Both the position numbers and the translations under genes were made by a program. From positions 7,006,001 to 7,070,000 of the forward strand of contig NZ_FNSV01000005.1 in NCBI RefSeq assembly GCF_900105905.1: a stretch of DNA of 64,000 bases, given 5' to 3'. Under the pieces are notes generated by a model, which was given only the letters and a program-made list of their open reading frames with translations, was not told the DNA's origin and ran no database searches. Source of the stretch: Rhodococcus koreensis (GTDB taxonomy: Bacteria > Actinomycetota > Actinomycetes > Mycobacteriales > Mycobacteriaceae). Below are positions 50,378-59,054 of the stretch, in pieces; positions within the stretch are counted from its first letter, which is position 1; every line of letters begins with the position of its first letter.

Positions 50378-51415
50378 GTGAAAGTCGGTATCGCCGCGGG
50401 ATATTGGGGCTCCGGTCCGCCGCGCAACGTCGACCGCATGCTCGCCGAAGCCGAGGCGCTCGGCGTGGACAGCTTCTGGACGGCGGAGACCTACGGATCG
50501 GACGCGCTGACCCCCCTCGCCTGGTGGGGATCACGCACGTCCACCATCACACTCGGGACCGCGGTCTGCCAGATGTCGGCCCGGACGCCGACGGCCCTGG
50601 CGATGGCGGCGCAGACGGTCGACCACCTCAGCGGGGGCCGGGTGATCGTCGGCATCGGCGCGTCGGGACCGCAGGTGGTCGAGGGCTGGTATGGGCAACC
50701 GTATCCCCGGCCGCTCGAGCGAACCCGCGAGTATGTCGAGATCATGCGTGCTGTGTGGGCCCGGGAGAAGCCGGTGACCTACGAAGGCAGGCACTATCAG
50801 CTACCGCTGGACGGTGGCAGCGGTCTCGGAAAGCCGTTGAAGTCGATCGTTCACCCACTGCGCGAGGACATTCCGGTCTATCTCGGGGCGGAGGGCCCGA
50901 AGAATGTCGCGCTCGCCGCGGAGATCGCGGACGGCTGGACCCCGCTGTGGTTCTCGCCCAAGAGCGACGAGTTCTACCGCGCTGCGCTGGCCGAGGGGTT
51001 CGGCCGGGACGGGGCCCGCCGGTCGCCGTCGGATTTCGAGATCGCCAACGTGTGCTGGCTGGGCGAAAACGACGATGTGGAAAAGGCGGCGGCCAAGATC
51101 AAACCCGTCGTCGCGTTGTACGCCGGTGGCATGGGCGCCAAGGGCGCCAATTTCCACAACGACGTCTTCGCCCGCATGGGCTGGGCCGACGCCTGCGCCG
51201 AGATCCAGGAGTTGTACCTGCGTGGGCGGCCCGATCTCGCCGCGCAGGCCGTTCCGACGGAGATGGTCGAGGACGTCGCGCTGATCGGGCCTGCCGACAA
51301 GATCTGTGAGGACATCGTGAACCGCTGGAAACCCACCTGCTTGACGACGCTGATCCTCGGCGGCTGGCCGAGGCCGGAGAACCGGGAACGCATCCTCGAG
51401 GCGGTGATGTCGTGA
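50378..51415 (+). CDS. LLM-class (F420-type) oxidoreductase
   Basis: This 345-residue TIM-barrel protein of the luciferase-like monooxygenase family has the coenzyme F420/FMN-site features VDSFWTAETYGSDALTP and GGRVIVGIGASGPQVVEGWY. Relatives in mycobacteria and rhodococci are mostly F420-dependent dehydrogenases or reductases acting on alcohols and enoyl-CoA-like substrates. The GTG start is 52 bases after the hydratase gene, and its end overlaps the thiolase-fold gene (GTGA). Cofactor choice (F420 versus FMN) is inferred from the organism and family. Confidence 0.87.
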   Translation: MKVGIAAGYWGSGPPRNVDRMLAEAEALGVDSFWTAETYGSDALTPLAWWGSRTSTITLGTAVCQMSARTPTALAMAAQTVDHLSGGRVIVGIGASGPQVVEGWYGQPYPRPLERTREYVEIMRAVWAREKPVTYEGRHYQLPLDGGSGLGKPLKSIVHPLREDIPVYLGAEGPKNVALAAEIADGWTPLWFSPKSDEFYRAALAEGFGRDGARRSPSDFEIANVCWLGENDDVEKAAAKIKPVVALYAGGMGAKGANFHNDVFARMGWADACAEIQELYLRGRPDLAAQAVPTEMVEDVALIGPADKICEDIVNRWKPTCLTTLILGGWPRPENRERILEAVMS

Positions 51416-52899
51416 CGCTCGATCCGCGCACCCCGATCCTCGTCGGCGGCGGACAGGTCAACGAGCGGACCGGGGGAGTGGAACCCGTCGATCTGATCGT
51501 CGCGGCGGCCCGCGCCGCCGCCGTCGAGGCGGGATCGCCGCGTCTGCTCGAACTCGTCGACTCGGTGCGGTTGATCGGGATGCTGTCGTGGCGGTACCGC
51601 GACCCCGGGGCGCTGGTCGGCGAACGCATCGGCGCCGCCGTCCGGCACACCGGGTACACCGGCAGCGGGGGCAGCGGCCCGCAGGTCCTCGTCAACCAGG
51701 CGGCCGAGGACATCGCGGCGGGCCGGGCCGACGTGGTCCTGGTGGGCGGCGCCGAGTCCTGGCGGACCCGGATGAAGTTGCGGTCTCGGGGTGTTCGCCC
51801 GGAGTGGACCGTGCAGGACGACTCGGTTCCACCCGCGGAGGTCCTCGTCCCCGAGGTGCCGATGGTCTTCGACGGTCAGTCCAGGATCGGGCTCGACCGG
51901 CCCGCCTACGTGTACCCCCTGTTCGAGCAGGCGCTGCGGATCTCGTCGGGGCGGTCGGAGGACGAGCATCGTGCCGCGATCGGCGCACTCTGGTCGGGAT
52001 TCAGCAAGGTGGCGGCGACGAACCCGCACGCGTGGACCGGCCGTGAGTACACGGCCGACGAGATCATCACGCCGTCCGAGGACAATCGGTGGATCAGCCG
52101 GCCGTACACCAAGCTGATGAACTCGAACAACATGGTGGAGCAGGGCGCGGCGCTGCTGCTCTGCTCCGTCGGCGTCGCCACCCGTCTCGGGATTCCCCGC
52201 GACAACTGGGTCTTTCCGCACGCAGGCACCGAGGCGCACGACACGTACGACATCGCCGAACGGGAGGCGCTCGATCGGTCACCCGCCATCCGGCTGGCGG
52301 GGGACCGTGCCCTGGAACTGTCGGGAATCGGGCGGGACGACCTGGCGCACGTGGACGTGTATTCGTGCTTCCCGTCGGCCGTCCAGGTCGCCGCGGCCGA
52401 GTTGGGGCTGCCCCTCGACGATCCCGGTCGACCGCTGACGCTCACCGGCGGCCTCACGTTCGCGGGCGGTCCGTGGAACAACTACAGCACCCACGCGATC
52501 GCCACCCTGGCGACCCGGCTGCGCGAGGCGCCGGGAACGTACGGGCTGATCACGGCGAACGGCGGCTACCTCACCAAGCACGCGTTCGGCGTCTACCGGA
52601 CGGAGCCGCCGCGCAGCGGCTTCCGGCGCCAGGACGTTCAGGCCGACGTCGATGCGCTGCCGACCACGCGAGCGCTCACCGGTTATGAGGGGTCCGGCTC
52701 GATCGAGTCCTGGACCGTCGTGCACGGTCGCGACGGCGCCCCGGAGCGCGGCTTCGTGGCGGTGCGGACCGGCAGCGGCGAACGCACGCTGGCCACCACG
52801 ACGGAAGCGGGCGCGCTGGCCCGTCTGGTCGGCGTCGACGTCGCGCGGGACACAGCGGTCGTCGCAGCCGACGGCACGTTCCGGTTCGCGGACGATTGA
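51412..52899 (+). CDS. Thiolase-fold protein (acetyl-CoA acetyltransferase family), active Cys absent
   Basis: This 495-residue thiolase-superfamily protein has RADVVLVGGAESWRTRMKL and the late glycine-rich loop GLITANGGYLTKHAFGVY. Where thiolases have C-x-S-G-x-Q, this protein reads GGSGPQ, so the nucleophilic Cys is Gly86. It may therefore not be a conventional thiolase but an aldolase-like or lyase enzyme on CoA esters. It is the third gene of the operon and overlaps the LLM gene by four bases. The last 90 residues are an extra domain seen in long actinobacterial members. Confidence 0.85.
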   Translation: MTLDPRTPILVGGGQVNERTGGVEPVDLIVAAARAAAVEAGSPRLLELVDSVRLIGMLSWRYRDPGALVGERIGAAVRHTGYTGSGGSGPQVLVNQAAEDIAAGRADVVLVGGAESWRTRMKLRSRGVRPEWTVQDDSVPPAEVLVPEVPMVFDGQSRIGLDRPAYVYPLFEQALRISSGRSEDEHRAAIGALWSGFSKVAATNPHAWTGREYTADEIITPSEDNRWISRPYTKLMNSNNMVEQGAALLLCSVGVATRLGIPRDNWVFPHAGTEAHDTYDIAEREALDRSPAIRLAGDRALELSGIGRDDLAHVDVYSCFPSAVQVAAAELGLPLDDPGRPLTLTGGLTFAGGPWNNYSTHAIATLATRLREAPGTYGLITANGGYLTKHAFGVYRTEPPRSGFRRQDVQADVDALPTTRALTGYEGSGSIESWTVVHGRDGAPERGFVAVRTGSGERTLATTTEAGALARLVGVDVARDTAVVAADGTFRFADD

Positions 52900-52908
52900 C
52901 TCCGGTTT

Positions 52909-52925
52909 ACCTAACGACATAAGGT
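52909..52925. promoter_or_regulatory. 17-bp dyad, site 3 (NTF2/DUF35/thiolase-fold operon)
   Basis: ACCTA-ACGACAT-AAGGT, 60 bases ahead of the start codon at 52986. Both outer five-base arms are identical to those of site 1 at 16761. Confidence 0.62.
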
Positions 52926-52985
52926 ATAGGAATCGAGGGCATCCGCCGTGAGGTGTGAGGTTCTCACGGAGAAAAGGAGTTTCGA

Positions 52986-53303
52986 ATGTCTGTCGAAGAC
53001 TTCCGCGAACTGTACGAGCGGCACGTCGGATACGTGGTGTCCGGAGACGTGAAGTCCACACTCGCCGACATGGTTCAGGAGAACCTGCCCGCCGTGTTCG
53101 ACGGTGTCACCGTTCCCCGCGGCGACGTCGACGGGTTCGAGATCAAGGACGTCCGGGCCGACGGCGACCGCCGCATCGGCGAGACGGTGTACACGACCCC
53201 CGGCGGCACGATCGGCCTGCGATCGATCTGGGAGCGTCACGACGGCCGCTGGCTGGCCGCGGCGCTCGAGAACTTCCCCGCCGAAGGAGGGCGTCCGGCA
53301 TGA
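52986..53303 (+). CDS. Small NTF2/SnoaL-like protein
   Basis: This 105-residue protein has the alternating helix-strand pattern of NTF2-like proteins (EDFRELYERHVGYVVSGDVK, then GGTIGLRSIWERHDGRWLAA). GGAG precedes the ATG within ten bases. It overlaps the DUF35 gene by four bases. Members act as small isomerases, hydratases or binding partners; with the DUF35 and thiolase-fold proteins it may form a three-part enzyme. The family call is tentative. Confidence 0.7.
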   Translation: MSVEDFRELYERHVGYVVSGDVKSTLADMVQENLPAVFDGVTVPRGDVDGFEIKDVRADGDRRIGETVYTTPGGTIGLRSIWERHDGRWLAAALENFPAEGGRPA

Positions 53304-53731
53304 CGGGAGAACCGTGGGGACCGTCCGCCGACGGCCTCGACCAACCGTACTGGGACGGGCTCACCCGAGGTGAGCTGCGACTCCAGCGTTGCGGCAATTG
53401 CGAGACCTGGATCTGGGGACCGCAATGGGTCTGCGGATCCTGCCACACCCTCGACCCGAACTGGGAGTCCGTGACGCCCACCGGGACCGTGTACAGCTGG
53501 TCGCGCAGCTGGTACCCGTTCATCACCGAACTGGCCGACCGGGTCCCGTACGTGACGGTCCTGGTGGAACTTCCCGAGGCCGGGCACCGCCGGGTACTCG
53601 GAATCCTGACCGGCGACGACACCGAGGCCATCCGCATCGGCGACCCGGTCGTCGGGCACATCGAGCACGACGAAGGCGCGACCTGGCCGCTGCTGCGCTG
53701 GCGTCGACCCACAGAAGGAGCGCAGGCATGA
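53300..53731 (+). CDS. DUF35 / OB-fold zinc-ribbon protein
   Basis: This 143-residue protein has an N-terminal zinc ribbon (C-x2-C and C-x2-C in LQRCGNCETW and WVCGSCHTL) and a C-terminal OB fold (GTVYSWSRSWYPFITELADR). DUF35 proteins partner thiolase-fold proteins; in steroid side-chain degradation the DUF35 part of ChsH2 binds Ltp2 to form a retro-aldolase. The next gene encodes such a thiolase-fold protein, overlapping by four bases, which supports the same kind of complex here. Confidence 0.88.
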   Translation: MTGEPWGPSADGLDQPYWDGLTRGELRLQRCGNCETWIWGPQWVCGSCHTLDPNWESVTPTGTVYSWSRSWYPFITELADRVPYVTVLVELPEAGHRRVLGILTGDDTEAIRIGDPVVGHIEHDEGATWPLLRWRRPTEGAQA

Positions 53732-54912
53732 GTGCACTCACCATGCGCGGGGCGGCCGCCGTCGTCGGCGTGTCCGAATTGCACTACCGCCGCGGCGAGG
53801 CCCCGGCGGGTGAACTGAGGATGACGCTCGAGGCGATCCTCGCGGCATGCTCGGACGCCGGCATCTCGCCGCGCGAACTCGACGGATTCGTGTCGTATGC
53901 GGGCGGCGGGCACGACGGTGCGGTCATCGGCGGCGCACTGGGCGTCGACGACGTCCGGTGGTCGAACATGATGTGGGGCGGTGGCGGCGGGACGGTCGCT
54001 GCCGCGATCAACAATGCCGCCGTCGCGATCGCTGCCGGGCAGGCCGAGTGCGTCGTCGTCTATCGCTCGATGGCACAGGCGGATACCGGGCGGCTCGGCT
54101 ACGCGAAGTACCACTACGGCCCGCACTTCCTCGCGCACGGCGTCGGATCGCCCGCCCAGGTGTGCGCGCTGCGGACACAGCGACTGCTCGAGCACGACGG
54201 GGTCCCGCGCGAGACCATGCGTGCGCTGGTGCTCGCCGCGTACCGGCACGCCCAGAACAATCCGACCGCGCAGGGTTACGGCAAGCCGCTCGACGAGGCG
54301 ACGTACGATTCGTCCCGCCTGATCACCGAACCGTTTCACCTGTACGACTGCTCGCGGGAGAGCGACGGCGCCGTCGCGCTGGTGCTGGTCTCCGCCGACC
54401 GCGCGAAGTCGCTGCGACCCGATCCCGCGTACGTTCTCGCGGGAGCGCACGGCGCACCGGGCGGCTACTCCTCGATCATCGACAACGACGACCAGTACGC
54501 CACAGCGGGTTTCGCGGGCGCCACCGGACGGCCCGGGGTCGCGGACCGCCTCTGGGCCGCAGCAGGTCTGGGCCCCGACGACGTGGACGTCGTCCAGGTG
54601 TACGAGAACTTCAGCGGGCCCGCCGTCGCCGCGCTCATCGACCACGGCCTGGCGCCGTCCGGCCCCGCCGCAGGCGAGGTCCTCACCGTCGACAACCTCA
54701 CCGCGGGCGTCGGCAAGCTCCCCGTGAACACGAGTGGCGGCAACATCGCCGACTCGTTCGTCAACGGAATGGGGCTCGCGGTCGAAGCGGTGCGGCAGAT
54801 CCGCGGCACGTCGACCAATCCGGTGGCGCACGCCAAGACGTCGCTGTTCATCGGCGGCCCGATGGCACCGCTCGTCAGTTCGACGCTCTTCGCCCACGAA
54901 GACGTGCTGTAG
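53728..54912 (+). CDS. Thiolase-fold lipid-transfer-type protein (Ltp2-like aldolase candidate)
   Basis: This 394-residue protein has the thiolase fold without the nucleophilic Cys: the motif reads MMWGGGGGTVAAAINNAAVA. Late motifs are DDVDVVQVYENFSGPAV and KLPVNTSGGNIADSFVNGMG. Absence of the Cys and partnership with a DUF35 protein are features of Ltp2-type retro-aldolases, which cleave beta-hydroxy acyl-CoA thioesters. The ATG overlaps the DUF35 stop. It is placed before an aldehyde dehydrogenase gene that could oxidise a released aldehyde. Confidence 0.88.
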   Translation: MSALTMRGAAAVVGVSELHYRRGEAPAGELRMTLEAILAACSDAGISPRELDGFVSYAGGGHDGAVIGGALGVDDVRWSNMMWGGGGGTVAAAINNAAVAIAAGQAECVVVYRSMAQADTGRLGYAKYHYGPHFLAHGVGSPAQVCALRTQRLLEHDGVPRETMRALVLAAYRHAQNNPTAQGYGKPLDEATYDSSRLITEPFHLYDCSRESDGAVALVLVSADRAKSLRPDPAYVLAGAHGAPGGYSSIIDNDDQYATAGFAGATGRPGVADRLWAAAGLGPDDVDVVQVYENFSGPAVAALIDHGLAPSGPAAGEVLTVDNLTAGVGKLPVNTSGGNIADSFVNGMGLAVEAVRQIRGTSTNPVAHAKTSLFIGGPMAPLVSSTLFAHEDVL

Positions 54913-54939
54913 CACCCCGACTCTGTGAGAAGGATCGAC

Positions 54940-56391
54940 ATGGACAACATGACCGTGGACCGCGACGCTCTGTTCATCGGTGGCCGGTGGGTCGCCCCGC
55001 AGGAGGGTGCCGCGGCCGACGTCGTCGAGGCTGCCACGGAGAAGGTGCTCGGGCGTTCGGCTCTCGCTTCCGCCGCCGACATCGACGCCGCCGTCTCCGC
55101 CGCACGCGACGCACTCCGCGGACCGTGGGGTCAGCTCGACAACCGCGCTCGCGCAGACCTTCTCGACGTGTTCGCGTCCGCGCTGAAGAAGCGTGGTCGC
55201 GACACCGCGACGTTGGTGAGCCGCGAGAACGGGATGCCGATCTCACTCTCCGCCGGGGTCAACGGTTTCGGACCCGCCGCCATGATCCGCTACTACGCCG
55301 CGCTCGTCCGCGAGGCGGCGTCCGAGGACATCCGTCCCAGCGCGTTCGGCGGTCGCACGGTGGTCCGGCGTGAGCCGGTGGGCGTCGTCGCCGCGATCAC
55401 CCCGTGGAACTACCCGCAACCCCTCGCCGCGATGAAGATCGCGCCCGCGCTCGCGGCCGGGTGCACCGTGGTGCTCAAGGCCGCCCCCGAAACCGCGCTC
55501 GACGCGTTCGCGTACGCGGATGCCGCCGAGGAGGCCGGTCTGCCTCCCGGCGTCCTGAACATCGTGCCCGCGGGCCGCGAGGCGAGCGCCTACCTGGTGC
55601 AGCACCCGGGGGTCGACAAGGTCGCGTTCACCGGTTCGACGGCGGCGGGACGAGCGATCGGCGAGGTGTGTGGCAGGCTGCTGCGCCCCGTCACGCTCGA
55701 ACTCGGCGGCAAATCGGCTGCAATCGTTGCAGCCGACGCCGACCTGTCCGTGTTCGCCGCGAACCTCGCGGAGGTGTCGCTGGTGAACAACGGCCAGACA
55801 TGCCATGCGAGTACCCGGATCCTCGCCCCCCGTGCCCGGTACGAGGAGGTCGTCGAGGCGGTCACCGAGACGGTCCGGGGTCTCGTCGTCGGGGATCCCC
55901 TCGACAAGGCCACCGCGATCGGGCCGCTGGTCAGCGCCGCCCAGCGCGAGCGCGTGCTCGGCTACATCGAGGACGGGCGCAGCGCGGGCTACCGCACGAC
56001 GACCGGCGGGGGCGTACCGGATTCGCAGCCGCTCGGCTGGTTCGTCGAGCCGACGGTATTCGTGGACGTGGACAACTCCGCGCGCATCGCCCAGGAGGAG
56101 ATCTTCGGGCCCGTTCTGACGATCACCCCCTACACGGACGAGGACGAGGCCGTGGCGATCGCCAACGACTCCGAATACGGCCTGGGCGGCACGGTCTGGA
56201 CCGCCGACGAGGAGCACGGCCTCGCCCTGGCCTCCCGGATCCACAGCGGGACCGTCGGCGTCAACCATTACGCCCTCGACCTCGACGCGCCGTTCGGCGG
56301 CGTCAAGTCGTCCGGTCTCGGACGTGAACTCGGTCCGGAAGGCCTGACCCCGTATTTCGCGACGAAGTCCGTGTACTTCGGAACACGCTGA
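54940..56391 (+). CDS. Aldehyde dehydrogenase (NAD(P)+)
   Basis: This 483-residue ALDH has the catalytic Cys in NNGQTCHAST, the general-base Glu in TLELGGKSAA, the cofactor region FTGSTAAGRAIGEVCG and the C-terminal PFGGVKSSGLGRELG. The ATG at 54940 follows AGAAGGA; an in-frame GTG at 54925 is less likely. It converts an aldehyde to the acid (or acyl-CoA), which fits the outcome of the retro-aldol step suggested by the preceding genes. Confidence 0.93.
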   Translation: MDNMTVDRDALFIGGRWVAPQEGAAADVVEAATEKVLGRSALASAADIDAAVSAARDALRGPWGQLDNRARADLLDVFASALKKRGRDTATLVSRENGMPISLSAGVNGFGPAAMIRYYAALVREAASEDIRPSAFGGRTVVRREPVGVVAAITPWNYPQPLAAMKIAPALAAGCTVVLKAAPETALDAFAYADAAEEAGLPPGVLNIVPAGREASAYLVQHPGVDKVAFTGSTAAGRAIGEVCGRLLRPVTLELGGKSAAIVAADADLSVFAANLAEVSLVNNGQTCHASTRILAPRARYEEVVEAVTETVRGLVVGDPLDKATAIGPLVSAAQRERVLGYIEDGRSAGYRTTTGGGVPDSQPLGWFVEPTVFVDVDNSARIAQEEIFGPVLTITPYTDEDEAVAIANDSEYGLGGTVWTADEEHGLALASRIHSGTVGVNHYALDLDAPFGGVKSSGLGRELGPEGLTPYFATKSVYFGTR

Positions 56392-56440
56392 GTCGAACAG
56401 CTTTTCATTCACCATCAGATCTGATCGAACGGAGCAGGCG

Positions 56441-58864
56441 ATGACGCTACCGCTGACCGGTGTCCGCGTACTGGACCTCACCGACGGCCTCGGTGAGTCG
56501 TGTGGCCGGTACCTCGCCGACCTCGGCGCGCAGGTGACGAAGGTGGAAGGTCCGGGAGGCGCCCGCTCACGCCGCGCCGAGCCGGTGGTGGACGGGGTCA
56601 GCATCCCGTTCGCGCTGCGCAACGCGAACAAGCGGGGGATCGTCGTGGACCTCGACGATCCCGCAGGCCGGGACCGGCTGCGGGAACTCGCCGCGGAATC
56701 CGACATCCTGATCGAATCGCACGCGCCGGGCCTGCTGAGCGAACGCGGAGTGGGCGCGGCCGAACTCTCCGCTCTCGCACCGTCACTGGTGTGCGTGTCG
56801 GTCACGCCGTTCGGGCAGACCGGGCCCTACCGGGACTGGGCGGCCACGGAACAGGTGCTGTACGCACTGAGCGGTGTGCTGTCCCGCTCCGGCGCTCCCG
56901 GAGCCGAACCCCTGCTTCCTCCCGCCGGCCTGGTGGAGGAGACGGTGGGGATGCACGCCGCCTGGTCGGCGCTGCTCGCCTACTACGACCGCATCCACAC
57001 CGGTCGCGGCCAGGTCGTGGATCTGTCTGCCTTCGAAGCGCTCGTCCACGGCTTCGATCCCGGTTTCGGGACGCAGGGTTCCGCGGCCGCGGGGCGCTCC
57101 GACGACTTCCCCCGGAATCGACCGGACGCGTCGAACTTCTATCCGGTGTTCCCCTGTGCCGACGGCTACGTGCGGATCTGCCTGCTGGCAAAACGGCAGT
57201 GGCGGGGAATGTTCGAATGGCTCGGCGAGCCGGAGGAATTCGCCGACCCGAAGTACGACACGATTCCGGCCCGATTCGCCGCCGCCGACGCCCTGCACCC
57301 CCTGATCGAGGCGCTGTTCGCGACCCGCACCCGCGACCAACTCGTCGCGGAGGGCGCGACCAGGGGAGTGCCCGTCGGTGGCGTCCTCTCGCTCGGGGAA
57401 GTGCTGACGACCGAGCACTTCGACGTGGCCGGTGCCCTCGCGGACCTGGAGATCGCCACCGGGGTGCGCGCCCGGGTTCCGACGGGCTACGTGTCGATCG
57501 ACGGCGCACGCGTCGGAATCAGGACCCCGGCGCCCGAGGTCGGGGAGCACGACGCCCAGCCCCAGGCGACGCGGGAGACACCGGCGGGCGAGGCGTCCGG
57601 GATGCGGCAACGGGGCACCCGCCCACTCGACGGCCTACGCGTCCTCGACCTGGGCGTGATCGTCTTCGGCGCCGAACTCAGCCGTCAGTTCGCCGACTAC
57701 GGCGCCGACGTCGTCAAGGTCGAGAATGCCAAGTTCCCCGACGGTCTCCGCCAGTCGAAGCGCGGCGCCGCGCTGGCCGCGTCCGTCGCCTGGGGGCACC
57801 GCAACAAGCGCAGCCTCGGTCTGGACCTGCGCAGCCCGGAGGGCGGGGAGTTGTTCCGCCGACTCGTCGCCGAGGCCGACGTGGTCCTGGCCAATTTCAA
57901 GCCCGGAACACTCGCGTCGATGGGCCTGTCGTACGACGAACTCGCCGCACTCAACCCCCGCATCATCGTCTCCGAGAGCAGCGCGTTCGGCAGTGTCGGA
58001 CCGTGGAACAACCGACTCGGATACGGCCCGCTGGTGCGTGCCGCGTGCGGTGTGTCCGCCCTGTGGCGGTACCCCGGGAACGAGGACCTGCTCTGTGACG
58101 GCTCGACCGTCTATCCCGATCACATCGCCGCGCACGTCACGGCGATCGCGGTGCTCGCGGCTTTGATCCAGCGGACCCGCACGGGTAGGGGCGCAGCGCT
58201 CGAGGTGGCGCAGGCGGACACCGCGCTCGTCCAACTCGGTGCTCAACTCGTCACCGAATCGCTGCGACCGGGTACCGTCTCCGCGCCCGGCAACTCGGAC
58301 CCGTTCGCCGCGCCGGCCGGGGTGTTCGCCTGTGCGGGTGACGACGAGTGGTGCGTCGTGTCGGTCAGGGACGACGACGACTGGGTGCGACTGTGCGCCG
58401 CGATCGGCACGCCCGAACTGGCAGACGTTCCAGCGTTCCGCACCCGGGCCGAGCGGATCCGCAACCGCGTGGACGTCGACGCCGTGCTGGGTGAGTGGCT
58501 GCAGACGCGTTCTCCCGCAGCGGCGGTCGCGCAGTTGCAGGCGGCGGGAGTGCCCGCCGGGATGATGCTGCGACTTCCCGAACTGCTCACCGATCCGCAC
58601 CTGGCGGCCCGCGACGCCTACACGGTCACGCATCACGCGTTGCTTCCGAAGGCGTTGCCCACGGCGGCCCGCGTCGCGCGCTTCTCGGCCATTTCGGATC
58701 CGCCGCTGCGCCAGGCCCCGGCCGCCGGGCAGCACAGCCGGGAGATCTGTGAGGAGCTGCTGAACATGACGACCGCCGAGGTGGATCGTCTCGTGGACGA
58801 CGGAATCCTGCAACCGCCCGTCACGGATCCCCCGCTCGGGGTGGCCGCCTCCACCTCGAGGTGA
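56441..58864 (+). CDS. Tandem CaiB/BaiF CoA-transferase (two domains in one chain)
   Basis: This 807-residue protein is made of two complete family III CoA-transferase domains: residues 1 to about 375 (TGVRVLDLTDGLGESCGRYL, DLGAQVTKVE) and about 400 to 800 (DGLRVLDLGVIVFGAELSRQ, DYGADVVKVE), joined by a charged linker. Usual members have one domain of about 400 residues and form interlocked dimers, so this is a covalent version. The two halves are divergent, so it is not a recent duplication. It may transfer CoA in the last step of the operon. Confidence 0.92.
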   Translation: MTLPLTGVRVLDLTDGLGESCGRYLADLGAQVTKVEGPGGARSRRAEPVVDGVSIPFALRNANKRGIVVDLDDPAGRDRLRELAAESDILIESHAPGLLSERGVGAAELSALAPSLVCVSVTPFGQTGPYRDWAATEQVLYALSGVLSRSGAPGAEPLLPPAGLVEETVGMHAAWSALLAYYDRIHTGRGQVVDLSAFEALVHGFDPGFGTQGSAAAGRSDDFPRNRPDASNFYPVFPCADGYVRICLLAKRQWRGMFEWLGEPEEFADPKYDTIPARFAAADALHPLIEALFATRTRDQLVAEGATRGVPVGGVLSLGEVLTTEHFDVAGALADLEIATGVRARVPTGYVSIDGARVGIRTPAPEVGEHDAQPQATRETPAGEASGMRQRGTRPLDGLRVLDLGVIVFGAELSRQFADYGADVVKVENAKFPDGLRQSKRGAALAASVAWGHRNKRSLGLDLRSPEGGELFRRLVAEADVVLANFKPGTLASMGLSYDELAALNPRIIVSESSAFGSVGPWNNRLGYGPLVRAACGVSALWRYPGNEDLLCDGSTVYPDHIAAHVTAIAVLAALIQRTRTGRGAALEVAQADTALVQLGAQLVTESLRPGTVSAPGNSDPFAAPAGVFACAGDDEWCVVSVRDDDDWVRLCAAIGTPELADVPAFRTRAERIRNRVDVDAVLGEWLQTRSPAAAVAQLQAAGVPAGMMLRLPELLTDPHLAARDAYTVTHHALLPKALPTAARVARFSAISDPPLRQAPAAGQHSREICEELLNMTTAEVDRLVDDGILQPPVTDPPLGVAASTSR

Positions 58865-58874
58865 CACACGAGTG

Positions 58875-58916
58875 GATTCGACAGCGGCCCGGGTCACCCT
58901 GGGCCGCTGTCGAATC
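58875..58916 (+). terminator. Long perfect hairpin after the double CoA-transferase
   Basis: A 16-bp perfect stem (58875-58890 with 58901-58916) and a 10-base loop, without a T-run. It separates the operon from the MFS gene downstream. Confidence 0.75.
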
Positions 58917-58974
58917 ACGCCCATGTCACCGGTGTTCCGGTGAGGTCGAAATACCGAAGGTAAAGCCTAGACAA

Positions 58975-58991
58975 ACCTAATGGCTGTTGGT
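58975..58991. promoter_or_regulatory. 17-bp dyad, site 6 (MHS-type MFS transporter)
   Basis: ACCTA-ATGGCTG-TTGGT, 64 bases ahead of the transporter start codon. Confidence 0.55.
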
Positions 58992-59054
58992 TAACGTGGC
59001 ACCCGTCACAATCATTCTCGAACTCTTCGAGACCGCACGACACGGAGTGTGTGC

